This document shows positions 16,541 to 24,419 of a DNA stretch of 64,000 nt, piece by piece. The translations under genes were made by a program, and so were the position numbers. Location: positions 3,162,001 to 3,226,000 of the forward strand of contig NC_014306.1 in the NCBI RefSeq assembly GCF_000196615.1, written 5' to 3'. The notes under the pieces are model-generated. The model was not told the DNA's origin and made no database searches. It saw only the letters and a list, made by a program, of their open reading frames with translations. This DNA is from Erwinia billingiae Eb661 (GTDB taxonomy: Bacteria; Pseudomonadota; Gammaproteobacteria; Enterobacterales; Enterobacteriaceae). Numbering within the stretch: position 1 is the stretch's first letter; the number at the start of each line of letters is the position of its first letter.

Positions 16541-16993
16541 ATGATAACAGTAGAGAAATCAGATCCATTTTCTTCAGAATCCCTTCGCCTGATCGAATTG
16601 CTATCCGCAGAACTTGCCGCGATTACTGGTGATAACGGTAAAAGTAATTTCACCGCAGAAGCAATGAGTGGTGACAAAGCGTTATGGGCATTAGCAAAAA
16701 ATTCTCAAGGCAAAGCTATAGGATGCGGTGCGATACGGCCATTGACGCAAAAGATAGCCGAGCTTAAAAGAATGTTTTCAGACCGAAGTGTGTCAGGGGT
16801 TGGCGGTGCCTTACTCACTTTTCTGGAAAAATCTGCAAAAGAGATGGGATATATCGAGCTCAGGCTGGAAACCCGACGCATCAACTATCGGGCCGTAAAT
16901 TTCTACGAGAAAAATGGTTATACCCGTATTGAGAATTACGGCCCATATATCGGTAGGACAGACGCTGTCTGTTTCTCAAAGGCATTTCGCTGA
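16541..16993 (+). CDS. GNAT family N-acetyltransferase
   Basis: 150 residues from the ATG at 16541 (MITVEKSD), with GCAGGG upstream. CGAIRPLTQKIAELKRMFSD is the strand that leads into the acetyl-CoA loop; ELRLETRRINYRAVNFYEKN followed by GYTRIENYGPY is the typical C-terminal core. The canonical Q/R-x-x-G-x-G/A loop is poorly conserved (VSGVGGALLTFLE). Cytoplasmic; substrate unknown. Stands alone after a dispersed repeat. Confidence 0.82.
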   Translation: MITVEKSDPFSSESLRLIELLSAELAAITGDNGKSNFTAEAMSGDKALWALAKNSQGKAIGCGAIRPLTQKIAELKRMFSDRSVSGVGGALLTFLEKSAKEMGYIELRLETRRINYRAVNFYEKNGYTRIENYGPYIGRTDAVCFSKAFR

Positions 16994-17063
16994 TTGAGTT
17001 AATTAGTTCTGACGTCAGCTTCTTGCTGTGAGTTCAACCGATGCAGTAACGGAAAAGTGATCA

Positions 17064-18080
17064 TCAAAAGTTAGTGAGCACGATCTTGCCCTGAATGCTC
17101 CCCAGTGCAGCACGCTGATGAGCAGCCGACGCCATGGCTAATGGGTAAGTGCTGTCAATAACAACCCGGATCGTTCCGTCGTCCAGAAGGCTGCCGGCAG
17201 TAGCTAATTGCGCACCATTTGAGCGTACCTGCGTGATTGAAACCGTAATGTTCTTTCTGAGCGCCTCCTCCTGTCCGGCAAACCCCAGAGGGTTGACGAG
17301 AAACAACGCGCCTCCCGGTTTGATACACGTCAGGAAGCGCTCCATATTTGAACCACCAACGGCATCAATCACAAGATCGACATTTTTCACCGCGGTTTCG
17401 GCGGCAACTTTGGTGTAGTCAATAAACTCATCTGCCCCCAGCTCACGCATAAGCTCCTCATTTCGGGAGGAAGCCACGGCGATTACTCGCGCACCTTTCC
17501 ACCTGGCTATCTGCACCGCAAGATGCCCAACGCCTCCACCGGCACCGTTTACCAGCACCGTCCGGCCTTCTAATGGGACAGGTGTATGCCTGAAGGACTG
17601 AAAAGGATTGGGAGCATCGTGACCCAGCTCGACAAGGAACTGCCAGGCAGTAAGAAGCGACATTGGCGCACCCGCAGCCTGAACATGTCCGATACGTTGG
17701 GGTTTCATTGCCAGCTCTGAGGAAGGTACGCTCACGTAGTCAGCATAGGCGCCGCTGCCCTGCATTACCCCCTGAGGAAAACGTACCATTGAGTAAACCT
17801 CGTTGCAGATGGTGAATTCCGAAACATCCTCACCGACGTCTACAACTACGCCTGATATGTCTGTTCCCAGAATGAGCGGAAAGGTCGGGTCAGGCCACCA
17901 TTCAGGCGGGAGCGCCCGGTAACCTTCGCGCAGATACCAATCCGGTGGATTAATGCCGGCCGCATATACTTTAACAAGTACTTCATTGCTTCCCACCACT
18001 GGACGGGTTGTCTCGCCATACTGCAGGTTCTCAGGCCCACCAAATGCATAAAGCTGAACTGCTTTCATCATGTCAGTCAT
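17064..18080 (-). CDS. Zinc-independent quinone oxidoreductase / MDR family NADP-dependent oxidoreductase
   Basis: 338 residues from the ATG at 18078-18080. The N-terminal GroES-like domain has VKVYAAGINPPDWYLREG and PLILGTDISGVV. The Rossmann domain has VNGAGGGVGHLAVQIARWKG near 175-194. No zinc-ligand cysteines of alcohol dehydrogenases are present. Such enzymes reduce quinones or alpha,beta-unsaturated ketones with NADPH. Divergent from a LysR gene 90 bp away, continuing the theme of electrophile reduction in this region. Confidence 0.88.
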   Translation of the reverse strand: MTDMMKAVQLYAFGGPENLQYGETTRPVVGSNEVLVKVYAAGINPPDWYLREGYRALPPEWWPDPTFPLILGTDISGVVVDVGEDVSEFTICNEVYSMVRFPQGVMQGSGAYADYVSVPSSELAMKPQRIGHVQAAGAPMSLLTAWQFLVELGHDAPNPFQSFRHTPVPLEGRTVLVNGAGGGVGHLAVQIARWKGARVIAVASSRNEELMRELGADEFIDYTKVAAETAVKNVDLVIDAVGGSNMERFLTCIKPGGALFLVNPLGFAGQEEALRKNITVSITQVRSNGAQLATAGSLLDDGTIRVVIDSTYPLAMASAAHQRAALGSIQGKIVLTNF

Positions 18081-18118
18081 CACAATCTCACTTAAAGGTA
18101 ATCAGATGACCGATGATA

Positions 18119-18148
18119 AGCCTGAAATCTGACATTGATAATCAGGCT
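18119..18148. promoter_or_regulatory. Inverted repeat in the LysR/quinone oxidoreductase gap
   Basis: AGCCTGA (18119-18125) and TCAGGCT (18142-18148) are a perfect inverted repeat around 16 bp, lying just upstream of the LysR start at 18170. Candidate regulator-binding site in a divergent promoter. Confidence 0.4.
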
Positions 18149-18169
18149 GAATTTCGCTTTAATTGTGCC

Positions 18170-19072
18170 ATGAAGGAACAAATAGGTTTTGAAAGACTCA
18201 CAGGTTTAATTGCATTCGCTCGTGCTGGCGCTCTCGGCAGCTACACTGCTGCTGCCCGTTCCCTGTCAGTCTCACCTTCAGCAATCAGTAAGAGCATCCA
18301 GCGACTGGAGACGCAACTTGGCATTACCCTGTTTACCCGAACGACACGTTCGCTGGTGTTAACCGCAGAAGGCCGTGAGCTTCACGAGCGGGCTTTACGA
18401 TTGCTTCAGGATGCAGACGAGATTGAGCAGATAGCGAAACGCTCGCGTGCGGAGCCCGCAGGGACACTGCGTATTGCGGCATCGTACCCGATCGGTCTGC
18501 ATATGATTGCTCCTGTACTTCCGCAATTCTGCGCGCTGTATCCAAAAGTGAAAATTGACTTGCGGTTGAGCGATCGCGTTATCAGTATCGTGGATGAGAG
18601 CATTGATATTGCCGTCCGGCTTGGCGATCTTGACGATTCAAATCTTCTGTCGCGCCGTCTCTCGCCGTACCGGCTGGGGTGTTACGCCTCGCCTGAATAT
18701 CTTGCCAGTTGCTCTGCCCCTGAAAATCCTAATGACCTCATGAGCCATAAAACGGTAAACCTGCGTTATCAACAAACAGGGCAGCTTTTTCGCTGGCCTT
18801 TTCAGGTTGGGGAACGGGAGACAGAGATTTTGCCATCATCAGATGTTGTTGTTGATGCCAGCGAAGCCGTACTGGCCTTAGTTGCTGCAGGAGGCGGAAT
18901 AGGAATGGCGACGAGTTTTATGGCTGATTCATGGGTAGAGAATAAAAGACTGGTTCCGATCCTGACAGCTTTCGCTGTGGAGCGGCATAATATTACGGCA
19001 CTCTGGCATGAAAGCCGGCGGTCTAACCCGGCCGTTCGTGCATTGCTGGATCATCTTATTGATCGCTGTTAG
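18170..19072 (+). CDS. LysR-type transcriptional regulator
   Basis: 300 residues from the ATG at 18170 ([12 protein letters not shown]). [23 protein letters not shown], then [15 protein letters not shown]. Co-inducer domain includes [20 protein letters not shown] and [13 protein letters not shown]. Divergent from the MDR oxidoreductase gene, so probably its regulator. A frame upstream to 18113 is open but runs through the inverted repeat. Confidence 0.88.
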   Translation: MKEQIGFERLTGLIAFARAGALGSYTAAARSLSVSPSAISKSIQRLETQLGITLFTRTTRSLVLTAEGRELHERALRLLQDADEIEQIAKRSRAEPAGTLRIAASYPIGLHMIAPVLPQFCALYPKVKIDLRLSDRVISIVDESIDIAVRLGDLDDSNLLSRRLSPYRLGCYASPEYLASCSAPENPNDLMSHKTVNLRYQQTGQLFRWPFQVGERETEILPSSDVVVDASEAVLALVAAGGGIGMATSFMADSWVENKRLVPILTAFAVERHNITALWHESRRSNPAVRALLDHLIDRC

Positions 19073-19127
19073 GCGGCCTTAGAGTATGGAATTAAAGCCC
19101 ACGCGATTCATACATTGCTTCAGTAAA

Positions 19128-19165
19128 TTATTGGCTATCACCAGCCTCCCCGGCCAATAACTTTT
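19128..19165. terminator. Candidate terminator between convergent LysR and SDR genes
   Basis: TTATTGGC and GCCAATAA form an 8-bp stem over a GC-rich loop that can pair further, followed by CTTTTC. Located in the 110-bp gap between the two convergent genes. Confidence 0.45.
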
Positions 19166-19183
19166 CAGAATTCTGATTGTTAA

Positions 19184-19924
19184 TCAGTAATGAACCAACC
19201 CGCCGTCAACTGCATACTGACTGCCGGTCACGTAGGATGCATCGTCGGAAAGCAGGAAGAGTGCAACTGCAGCGGCTTCTTCGGCTGTTCCGACTCGGCC
19301 CAAAGGAACCTGGCTCACCACAAAATCCTCGAACTGCTGACGAGACTCCTCAGGCATAAAATGTCTGAAGTTGGTCTCAATGGGACCCGGTACCAGTGTA
19401 TTGGCGCGAATGCCGCGTTCAGCCAACGCAGATGCCCAGCTTTTAACCATCGCCACAACGGCGCCTTTCGTTGCTGCGTAGAGACTGGTCATTGCCGCAC
19501 CTTCATAAACAGATGAAGACGAGGTGACAAGAACCGAAGCGTTGGGGTTGAGTGAATCGGACAATGCTGCCAGCTGTAGCATCGGGCCACGGACATTCGC
19601 GTTCATCATGCGGTTAAACGCATCTGCCGTTACAGATTCCACAGAGCCTACCTCTGCGAAGCCAGCATTAAGCCACAAACCATCCAGCGAGCCCCAGCCG
19701 CTTATCGCTGTCTGCAGCGCGCTTATGTCTGCTTCGCTTGCCGCATCGCTTTTCAGAATAAGCGATGTCTCAGGCAGCAGGCTGCGGGCGCGTTCCAGCC
19801 TTTCTTCATTGAGCCCTGTAATGGCGACATGACCGCCTTCCCTGACAATGCGTTGAGCACCTGCCAACCCCATCCCGCTGGTACCGCCAGTAATCAGTAT
19901 GCGTTTTCCCTCAAATCTGCTCAC
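19184..19924 (-). CDS. Short-chain dehydrogenase/reductase
   Basis: 246 residues from a GTG at 19922-19924 (reads SRFEGKRILITGG), chosen because GAGGGGG lies 5 bp upstream; an ATG 30 bp further up lacks such a site. Dinucleotide motif TGGTSGMG, catalytic SSSSVYEGAAM..LYAATK (Ser, Tyr, Lys intact) and the tail VTGSQYAVDGG. NAD(P)H-dependent oxidoreductase; substrate unknown. No regulator immediately adjacent on its 5' side. Confidence 0.87.
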   Translation of the reverse strand: MSRFEGKRILITGGTSGMGLAGAQRIVREGGHVAITGLNEERLERARSLLPETSLILKSDAASEADISALQTAISGWGSLDGLWLNAGFAEVGSVESVTADAFNRMMNANVRGPMLQLAALSDSLNPNASVLVTSSSSVYEGAAMTSLYAATKGAVVAMVKSWASALAERGIRANTLVPGPIETNFRHFMPEESRQQFEDFVVSQVPLGRVGTAEEAAAVALFLLSDDASYVTGSQYAVDGGLVHY

Positions 19925-20092
19925 GTTTACCCCCTCATTTGGCTTTGAAATCATTAAATACCTTACGCAAAATGAATATCAGCCGTCATCTTTTTCAACA
20001 TGAAACTATGAATTTCGGTTTCGACATCTGATTTTTACCTTGCAGAGAAATTTTTGAACACTCAAAACATAAAGCGAAGCGTATAAACCGGC

Positions 20093-20581
20093 TTAATATT
20101 TCCGAGAAATATCGCTGTTTATAACCCTGGCATCGGTTTGGCAATGCTTCAGCAGCGCATCCCAGTCATCAGGGGGTTCACCAGACTTCAGCATCCGTTC
20201 AAATACCCTATAGGCATCTGTTTTCGAACCATAAGCGCGAAGCATGCCGAAATCATTTACCCAACCAATAATGATGGTTCTGTGGGGCACGCTGAAGCGG
20301 AAGAATAACCGAAATTGCTGCAGGAATTTGACGCGGTACCAGTGCCGGTAATCCTGGCCTAAGGTATTGCCCTGCCGAAAGTGGCTGTCCAGTGGATTGG
20401 CCGGGATCACCCGAGTAATGATTTGCTCAATCGCCGCCAGCAGCTTGGTTTCTTTCTTTTTGTGATAGCCCTGAGGATCCTTTTTTTTCAGCGCCAGGAC
20501 TTTATTTTGAAGTTCAGCCAGCTGCGTCAGAAAACAGGAATGAAAATAGAATTTCCATCCATTAATCTCCAAATACTCCAT
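20093..20581 (-). CDS. yhaV: Type II toxin YhaV
   Basis: 162 residues from the ATG at 20579-20581 (MEYLEINGW), preceded by AGGAGG. It aligns along its length with the E. coli RelE-fold ribonuclease toxin YhaV: NGWKFYFHSCF, LKKKDPQGYHKK..TKLLAAI, NPLDSHFRQGNTLG, W.RVKF..QFRLFFRFS, IIIGWVNDFGMLRAYGSKTD and AYRVFERMLKSGEPPDDWDAL. It cleaves RNA until bound by PrlF. The gene begins 25 bp after the prlF stop. Confidence 0.92.
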   Translation of the reverse strand: MEYLEINGWKFYFHSCFLTQLAELQNKVLALKKKDPQGYHKKKETKLLAAIEQIITRVIPANPLDSHFRQGNTLGQDYRHWYRVKFLQQFRLFFRFSVPHRTIIIGWVNDFGMLRAYGSKTDAYRVFERMLKSGEPPDDWDALLKHCQTDARVINSDISRKY

Positions 20582-20606
20582 GTCGCCTCCTGCTCCATGT
20601 TGCCTG

Positions 20607-20945
20607 CTACTCATCGTCAGTCAGCGGCCCGTCTAAATCGACTTCAACGCCAGCAGTCAGTTGCTGGATCCCTGCCCAAAATTCTACTGGCACTGCATGG
20701 ATATGATGCGGGTTGGTCATCATGTCGTTTTCGAGGAAAGCCAGAAACTGCGGGACCACCGGATCTTCCGCTTCTTCTTCTCGTCTAGACATAACGACTT
20801 TACCGCCGGGCAGCAGAGCGTATTCAATGAATTCTCCCGGCTTCAGTTGCAGCGCATCGCGAATCGCGGCGGGGATGGTGGTCTGGCTACGCTCAGTGAG
20901 TCGGGACTCCGCGCGCAAAGACACGTCTGCCATGTTTACATTCAT
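20607..20945 (-). CDS. prlF: Antitoxin PrlF (AbrB-type)
   Basis: 112 residues (or 108 from the internal ATG, MADVSL). SRLTERSQTTIPAAIRDALQ and LKPGEFIEYALLPGGKVVMS form the AbrB-like swapped-hairpin DNA-binding domain, as in E. coli PrlF/SohA. The acidic C-terminus (GVEVDLDGPLTDDE) is the expected toxin-neutralising part. The complex should autorepress from the dyad at 21022-21057. Confidence 0.9.
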   Translation of the reverse strand: MNVNMADVSLRAESRLTERSQTTIPAAIRDALQLKPGEFIEYALLPGGKVVMSRREEEAEDPVVPQFLAFLENDMMTNPHHIHAVPVEFWAGIQQLTAGVEVDLDGPLTDDE

Positions 20946-21021
20946 TATTTTCTCCTCGACGCCAACCCACTATCGGGACGCGGATTATCAAACCGCTGGC
21001 GTCTTCAAGCCTGTAATGAGC

Positions 21022-21057
21022 GTAATGCATCTGCATTGTGCAATGCAAGTGCATTAC
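21022..21057. promoter_or_regulatory. 36-bp nested dyad upstream of prlF-yhaV
   Basis: GTAATGCA (21022-21029) pairs with TGCATTAC (21050-21057) and TGCATTG (21032-21038) pairs with CAATGCA (21041-21047), all around one centre at 21039.5. Only two pairs mismatch. Located 77 bp before the antitoxin start; the expected binding site of the PrlF-YhaV complex. Confidence 0.75.
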
Positions 21058-21095
21058 TGGCTATTTTTTCAGCGCCCTGGTTGTGCACGCGTTGA

Positions 21096-21743
21096 TTACG
21101 GCTGGCCCTTGGGCAGCGCGGCAAAGAAGTCCGCATGGCTGGGTTGGCGGGTTTGCTGCAGGATTTCTTTCAGTGCCACCAGCGGATCGTCGTTCCAGTC
21201 GGCACGAATATCGGTGCTGGCGTATTCACGGTCATGCCAGACCTGGAGCGCAGCCGATTTCAGTCCACGGCGATCGCCACCCGCCGCGGCTCCGGCGCAC
21301 ATCGCCGCCAGCAAGCGGTCGGCAAAGGGCAACGCAGACTGCTGCTGATAAACGCCCATCATCTCCTGCAGCGTGTCGGGCCCGGTCAGTAAATTTCCTC
21401 CGACCGTGCAGACCGTCGATTCAAGGCTGTCGGCAAATTCGCCACACTCGTCGCCCGTCCAGTGGGCAATGCCGCCAAGGCAATCGACGATCATCAGCTG
21501 CCTGCGCGCGGCCTCGGGATCGTCATCCAGCAAGGTGCGCATCACCTGCGCAGCACCCTCGCCTGCTTTAAGCAGTGCCAAACCGCGCACGCCATACAGC
21601 GGATTGGTCATCGCCTGGGTGGCGATGGCGCCGGTTTGCGCGCGGCCATGGATCACCAACGCCCCGACGGCGGGCCCGGCGGTCGCGGTTGCCACGCCCA
21701 GCGCGCCGGTCTGTGGATCGCGTGCGACGATTGAAAAAGTCAT
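21096..21743 (-). CDS. DUF1028 family protein (Ntn-hydrolase-like)
   Basis: 215 residues matching DUF1028: MTFSIVARDPQTGALGVATA, TAGPAVGALV, GAIATQAMTNPLYG, LLDDDPEAARRQLMIVD, DECGEF, GGNLLTGPDTL and ADRLLAAMCAGAAAGGD..G..SAAL. Members are related in fold to N-terminal nucleophile hydrolases, and the exposed Thr/Ser near the N-terminus may act after processing. Often encoded beside peptide ABC transporters, as here, where it is divergent from one. A role in hydrolysing the imported amide or peptide is inferred. Confidence 0.87.
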   Translation of the reverse strand: MTFSIVARDPQTGALGVATATAGPAVGALVIHGRAQTGAIATQAMTNPLYGVRGLALLKAGEGAAQVMRTLLDDDPEAARRQLMIVDCLGGIAHWTGDECGEFADSLESTVCTVGGNLLTGPDTLQEMMGVYQQQSALPFADRLLAAMCAGAAAGGDRRGLKSAALQVWHDREYASTDIRADWNDDPLVALKEILQQTRQPSHADFFAALPKGQP

Positions 21744-21766
21744 CCCGATTCCTCGCGGTCAGATCT

Positions 21767-21818
21767 AATTTATATGTATAAATTATTGCAATATTGTTTA
21801 TTTATACGCATAAATAAA
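21767..21818. promoter_or_regulatory. Two matched operators in the DUF1028/ABC divergent promoter
   Basis: Site 1 (21767-21784) is an 18-bp perfect palindrome centred on TTTATATGTATAAA. Site 2 (21797-21818) is a 22-bp dyad centred on TTTATACGCATAAA. The two share TTTATRYGYATAAA, and their centres are exactly 32 bp apart (about three helical turns). Likely target of the GntR/FCD regulator at 26984. Confidence 0.72.
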
Positions 21819-21864
21819 AAACACAACAACGCTTATTCTTTCACCTGTTGCTGAAGAGGCCGTG

Positions 21865-23451
21865 ATGCTGAGTGCGATAACCGGAAATTTGTTAAGCAGA
21901 AAATGGCTGCCCGCTTCAGCGCTTCTGGCCCTGCTGTGGCTGCCCGCGTTGCAGGCGAAAACCCCTGCCGATGCGCTGTTAATCGGCCAGGTGGCGGAAC
22001 CGCAGTCGCTGGACCCGCAGGTGGCGACGGCGGCGAATGACTCCCGCATTCTGGTCAATATTTATGATGGGCTGGTGCGCAATGGCGAAGGTAAACTGGA
22101 TATCGAACCGGCGCTGGCCACCAGCTGGGAGATCGCCCCGGACGGCCTGACCTATCGCTTCCATTTACGGCAAAACGTCCGTTTTCAGGATGGCACGCCG
22201 TTCAACGCCGAAGCCGCCAAATTCACCTTCCAGCGCATGCTCGATGATAAAAATCCGTGGCACAACACCGGCCCCTTCCCGCTGTCGTTCTTTTTCTCCT
22301 CGATAAAATCGATAGAAACGCCCGATCAGCAGACGCTGGTATTTCACCTCAGCGAGCCTTTCGCGCCACTGCTGTCGAATCTGGCGACGCCGACCGGGTT
22401 GATCGTCTCGCCCACGGCGGTAAAAAAGTACGGCAAAGAGTTTGGACGCCATCCGGTCGGCACCGGCGCGTTCACCTTCAGCGAATGGCAGCCAAACCAG
22501 CGCGTGGTGATCAAAGCAAATGCCGGTTACTGGGATGGCAAACCGGCGGTAAACAACGTGGTGTTCCGCCCGATCACCGACGGCAATACGCGGGTGGCGG
22601 AAATGCTCTCCGGCGGCATCGATGCGATGGTCGAAGTGCCGCCCGACACGGTGAAATTGTTTAAGGAAAAAAGCAATCGCTTCCGTCTGTATGAAACCAC
22701 CGGGCCGCACGTCTGGTACGTGATGCTCAACACCCAGGTTCCGCCGTTTAACGATCGCCGCGTGCGTCAGGCGGTTAACTACGCCATCAATAAACAGTCG
22801 CTGGTCGATAACATCCTGCAAGGCTCTGCCAGCGTGGCGGATGGCCCGATACCTTCCGCATTCGGTTGGGCAGCCAACAAGGCGGTACAGCCCTGGCCGT
22901 ACGATCCGCAGAAAGCACGTCAGCTGCTGAAGGACGCCGGAGCCGAAGGCGCCACCCTGACCTTTTATGTCACCGAAGGCGGTTCGGGCATGCTGGATCC
23001 GCTGCCGATGGCCACCGCCATTCAGGCCGATCTAAAAGCCGTCGGGCTGAAGGTCAATATTCAGAGCTATGAGTGGAACACCTATCTGGCCAAGGTCAAT
23101 GCCGGGCTGGATAACCACACCCAGATGGCCGAAATGGCATGGATGACCAACGATCCCGACACCCTGCCGTTCCTGACTTTGCGCACCGATGCCTGGCCGA
23201 AGAAAGGCGGATTTAACTCCGGCTATTACAGCAACCCTCAGGTCGATCGACTGCTGCAAGAGGCGCGACTGACCACCGACACGGCGACGAGGGCCACCCT
23301 CTACCGGCAGGTTCAGCAAATTGTGCATGACGATGCGCCGTGGATTTTCGTCGCCAACTGGAAGCAGAACGCCGTGACCTCCACGCGCATCGCGCACTTT
23401 GCTCTGCAACCCAACTTTAACCTGTTACTCAACCGGGTGACCAAACACTGA
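21865..23451 (+). CDS. Peptide/opine-type ABC transporter, periplasmic binding protein (family 5)
   Basis: 528 residues from the ATG at 21865 (a GTG lies one codon up). A signal peptide covers residues 1-33 (KWLPASALLALLWLPALQAK). Mature domain has SBP_bac_5 marks: QVAEPQSLDPQVATAANDSR, ILVNIYDGLVR, LATSWEIAPDGLTYRFHLR, VRFQDGTPFNAEAAKFTFQR, HPVGTGAFTFSEW, NDRRVRQAVNYAINKQ. First gene of a four-gene import operon; captures the substrate for the two permease subunits. Substrate unknown. Confidence 0.9.
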   Translation: MLSAITGNLLSRKWLPASALLALLWLPALQAKTPADALLIGQVAEPQSLDPQVATAANDSRILVNIYDGLVRNGEGKLDIEPALATSWEIAPDGLTYRFHLRQNVRFQDGTPFNAEAAKFTFQRMLDDKNPWHNTGPFPLSFFFSSIKSIETPDQQTLVFHLSEPFAPLLSNLATPTGLIVSPTAVKKYGKEFGRHPVGTGAFTFSEWQPNQRVVIKANAGYWDGKPAVNNVVFRPITDGNTRVAEMLSGGIDAMVEVPPDTVKLFKEKSNRFRLYETTGPHVWYVMLNTQVPPFNDRRVRQAVNYAINKQSLVDNILQGSASVADGPIPSAFGWAANKAVQPWPYDPQKARQLLKDAGAEGATLTFYVTEGGSGMLDPLPMATAIQADLKAVGLKVNIQSYEWNTYLAKVNAGLDNHTQMAEMAWMTNDPDTLPFLTLRTDAWPKKGGFNSGYYSNPQVDRLLQEARLTTDTATRATLYRQVQQIVHDDAPWIFVANWKQNAVTSTRIAHFALQPNFNLLLNRVTKH

Positions 23452-23471
23452 TTTCAGAGCGGAGCGTGGTT

Positions 23472-24419
23472 ATGTGGAGCTACCTGTTAAAAAGGCTGTT
23501 ATCAACCGTGCCGGTGTTTATCGGCCTGTCGCTGATTGTGTTTGTGATTATGGCGATGATCCCCGGCAACCCGGCGCAGGCATTACTGGGCGCCTGGGCT
23601 ACCCCGGAAAATGTCGCGCGCATCAATCAGGAGCTGGGGCTGAACAAGCCGCTGTGGCAGCAGTATCTGATTTGGGTCGGCAATATGCTGCATGGGGACT
23701 TTGGCCGATCCTATGTGCTCAATCGCCCGGTGATTGATGAAGTGATGCAGCGCCTCGGCAACACGCTGATCCTTGGCGGAAGCGCGCTGTTAATCAGCAC
23801 GGTGTTGGGCTTGCTGGCGGGGATTGTCTCAGCGGTAAGGCAGTTCGGCTGGGGTGACCGGCTGATTACCCTGCTGGTGCTGATCGGCATTTCGCTGCCG
23901 TCATTCTGGATTGGCCTGGTGATGATTATGCTGTTTGCGGTCCAGCTGCAATGGTTCCCGGCCTCGGGTATGTATGCCATTTGGGGCGGTGGCGGCTGGC
24001 TGGATCTGTTGCAGCACCTGGCGATGCCCGCCGTGACGCTGGCGATTGTCGCCACCGGCGTGATTGCCCGCCTGACCCGCACCGCGATGCTGGAAGTGCT
24101 GCGTCAGGACTTTATCCGTACCGCGCGCGCCAAAGGATTGTCCGAGCGCAAGGTGATCTATGGCCACGCTTTCCGTATGGCGCTGGTGTCGGTGATCCCG
24201 GTGATCGGCATTCAGGCCGGATTTGTGCTGGGCGGCGCGGTGTATATCGAAACCGTCTTCCAGTGGCCGGGCCTTGGCGCCATGCTGGTCAACGCCGTTT
24301 CCACCCGCGATCTGCTGCTGGTGCAGGGCGGCGTACTGGTCGCGGCCTGCGCCTATGTGTTGATCAACCTGTGTGCCGATATCCTGCAGGCGCTTCTCGA
24401 CCCGAGGTTAAAATCATGA
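23472..24419 (+). CDS. ABC transporter permease, DppB-like
   Basis: 315 residues from the ATG at 23472. Six membrane segments are visible, beginning VFIGLSLIVFVIMAMIP, with GNPA, ELGLNKPLWQQY.W, GDFGRSY, and the cytoplasmic EAA loop region DFIRTARAKGLSERKVIYGH. Ends VLINLCADILQALLDPRL, the standard DppB tail. Its TGA overlaps the next start (ATGA), so translation is coupled. Forms the channel with the permease half of the fusion protein. Confidence 0.92.
   Translation: MWSYLLKRLLSTVPVFIGLSLIVFVIMAMIPGNPAQALLGAWATPENVARINQELGLNKPLWQQYLIWVGNMLHGDFGRSYVLNRPVIDEVMQRLGNTLILGGSALLISTVLGLLAGIVSAVRQFGWGDRLITLLVLIGISLPSFWIGLVMIMLFAVQLQWFPASGMYAIWGGGGWLDLLQHLAMPAVTLAIVATGVIARLTRTAMLEVLRQDFIRTARAKGLSERKVIYGHAFRMALVSVIPVIGIQAGFVLGGAVYIETVFQWPGLGAMLVNAVSTRDLLLVQGGVLVAACAYVLINLCADILQALLDPRLKS

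Noticed and set aside
23951..24415. In-frame N-terminal extension of the permease-ATPase fusion
   Set aside because: The 155 extra residues are the out-of-frame reading of the upstream permease gene (Arg/Gly-rich, no membrane pattern). The ATGA overlap at 24416 is the true start.
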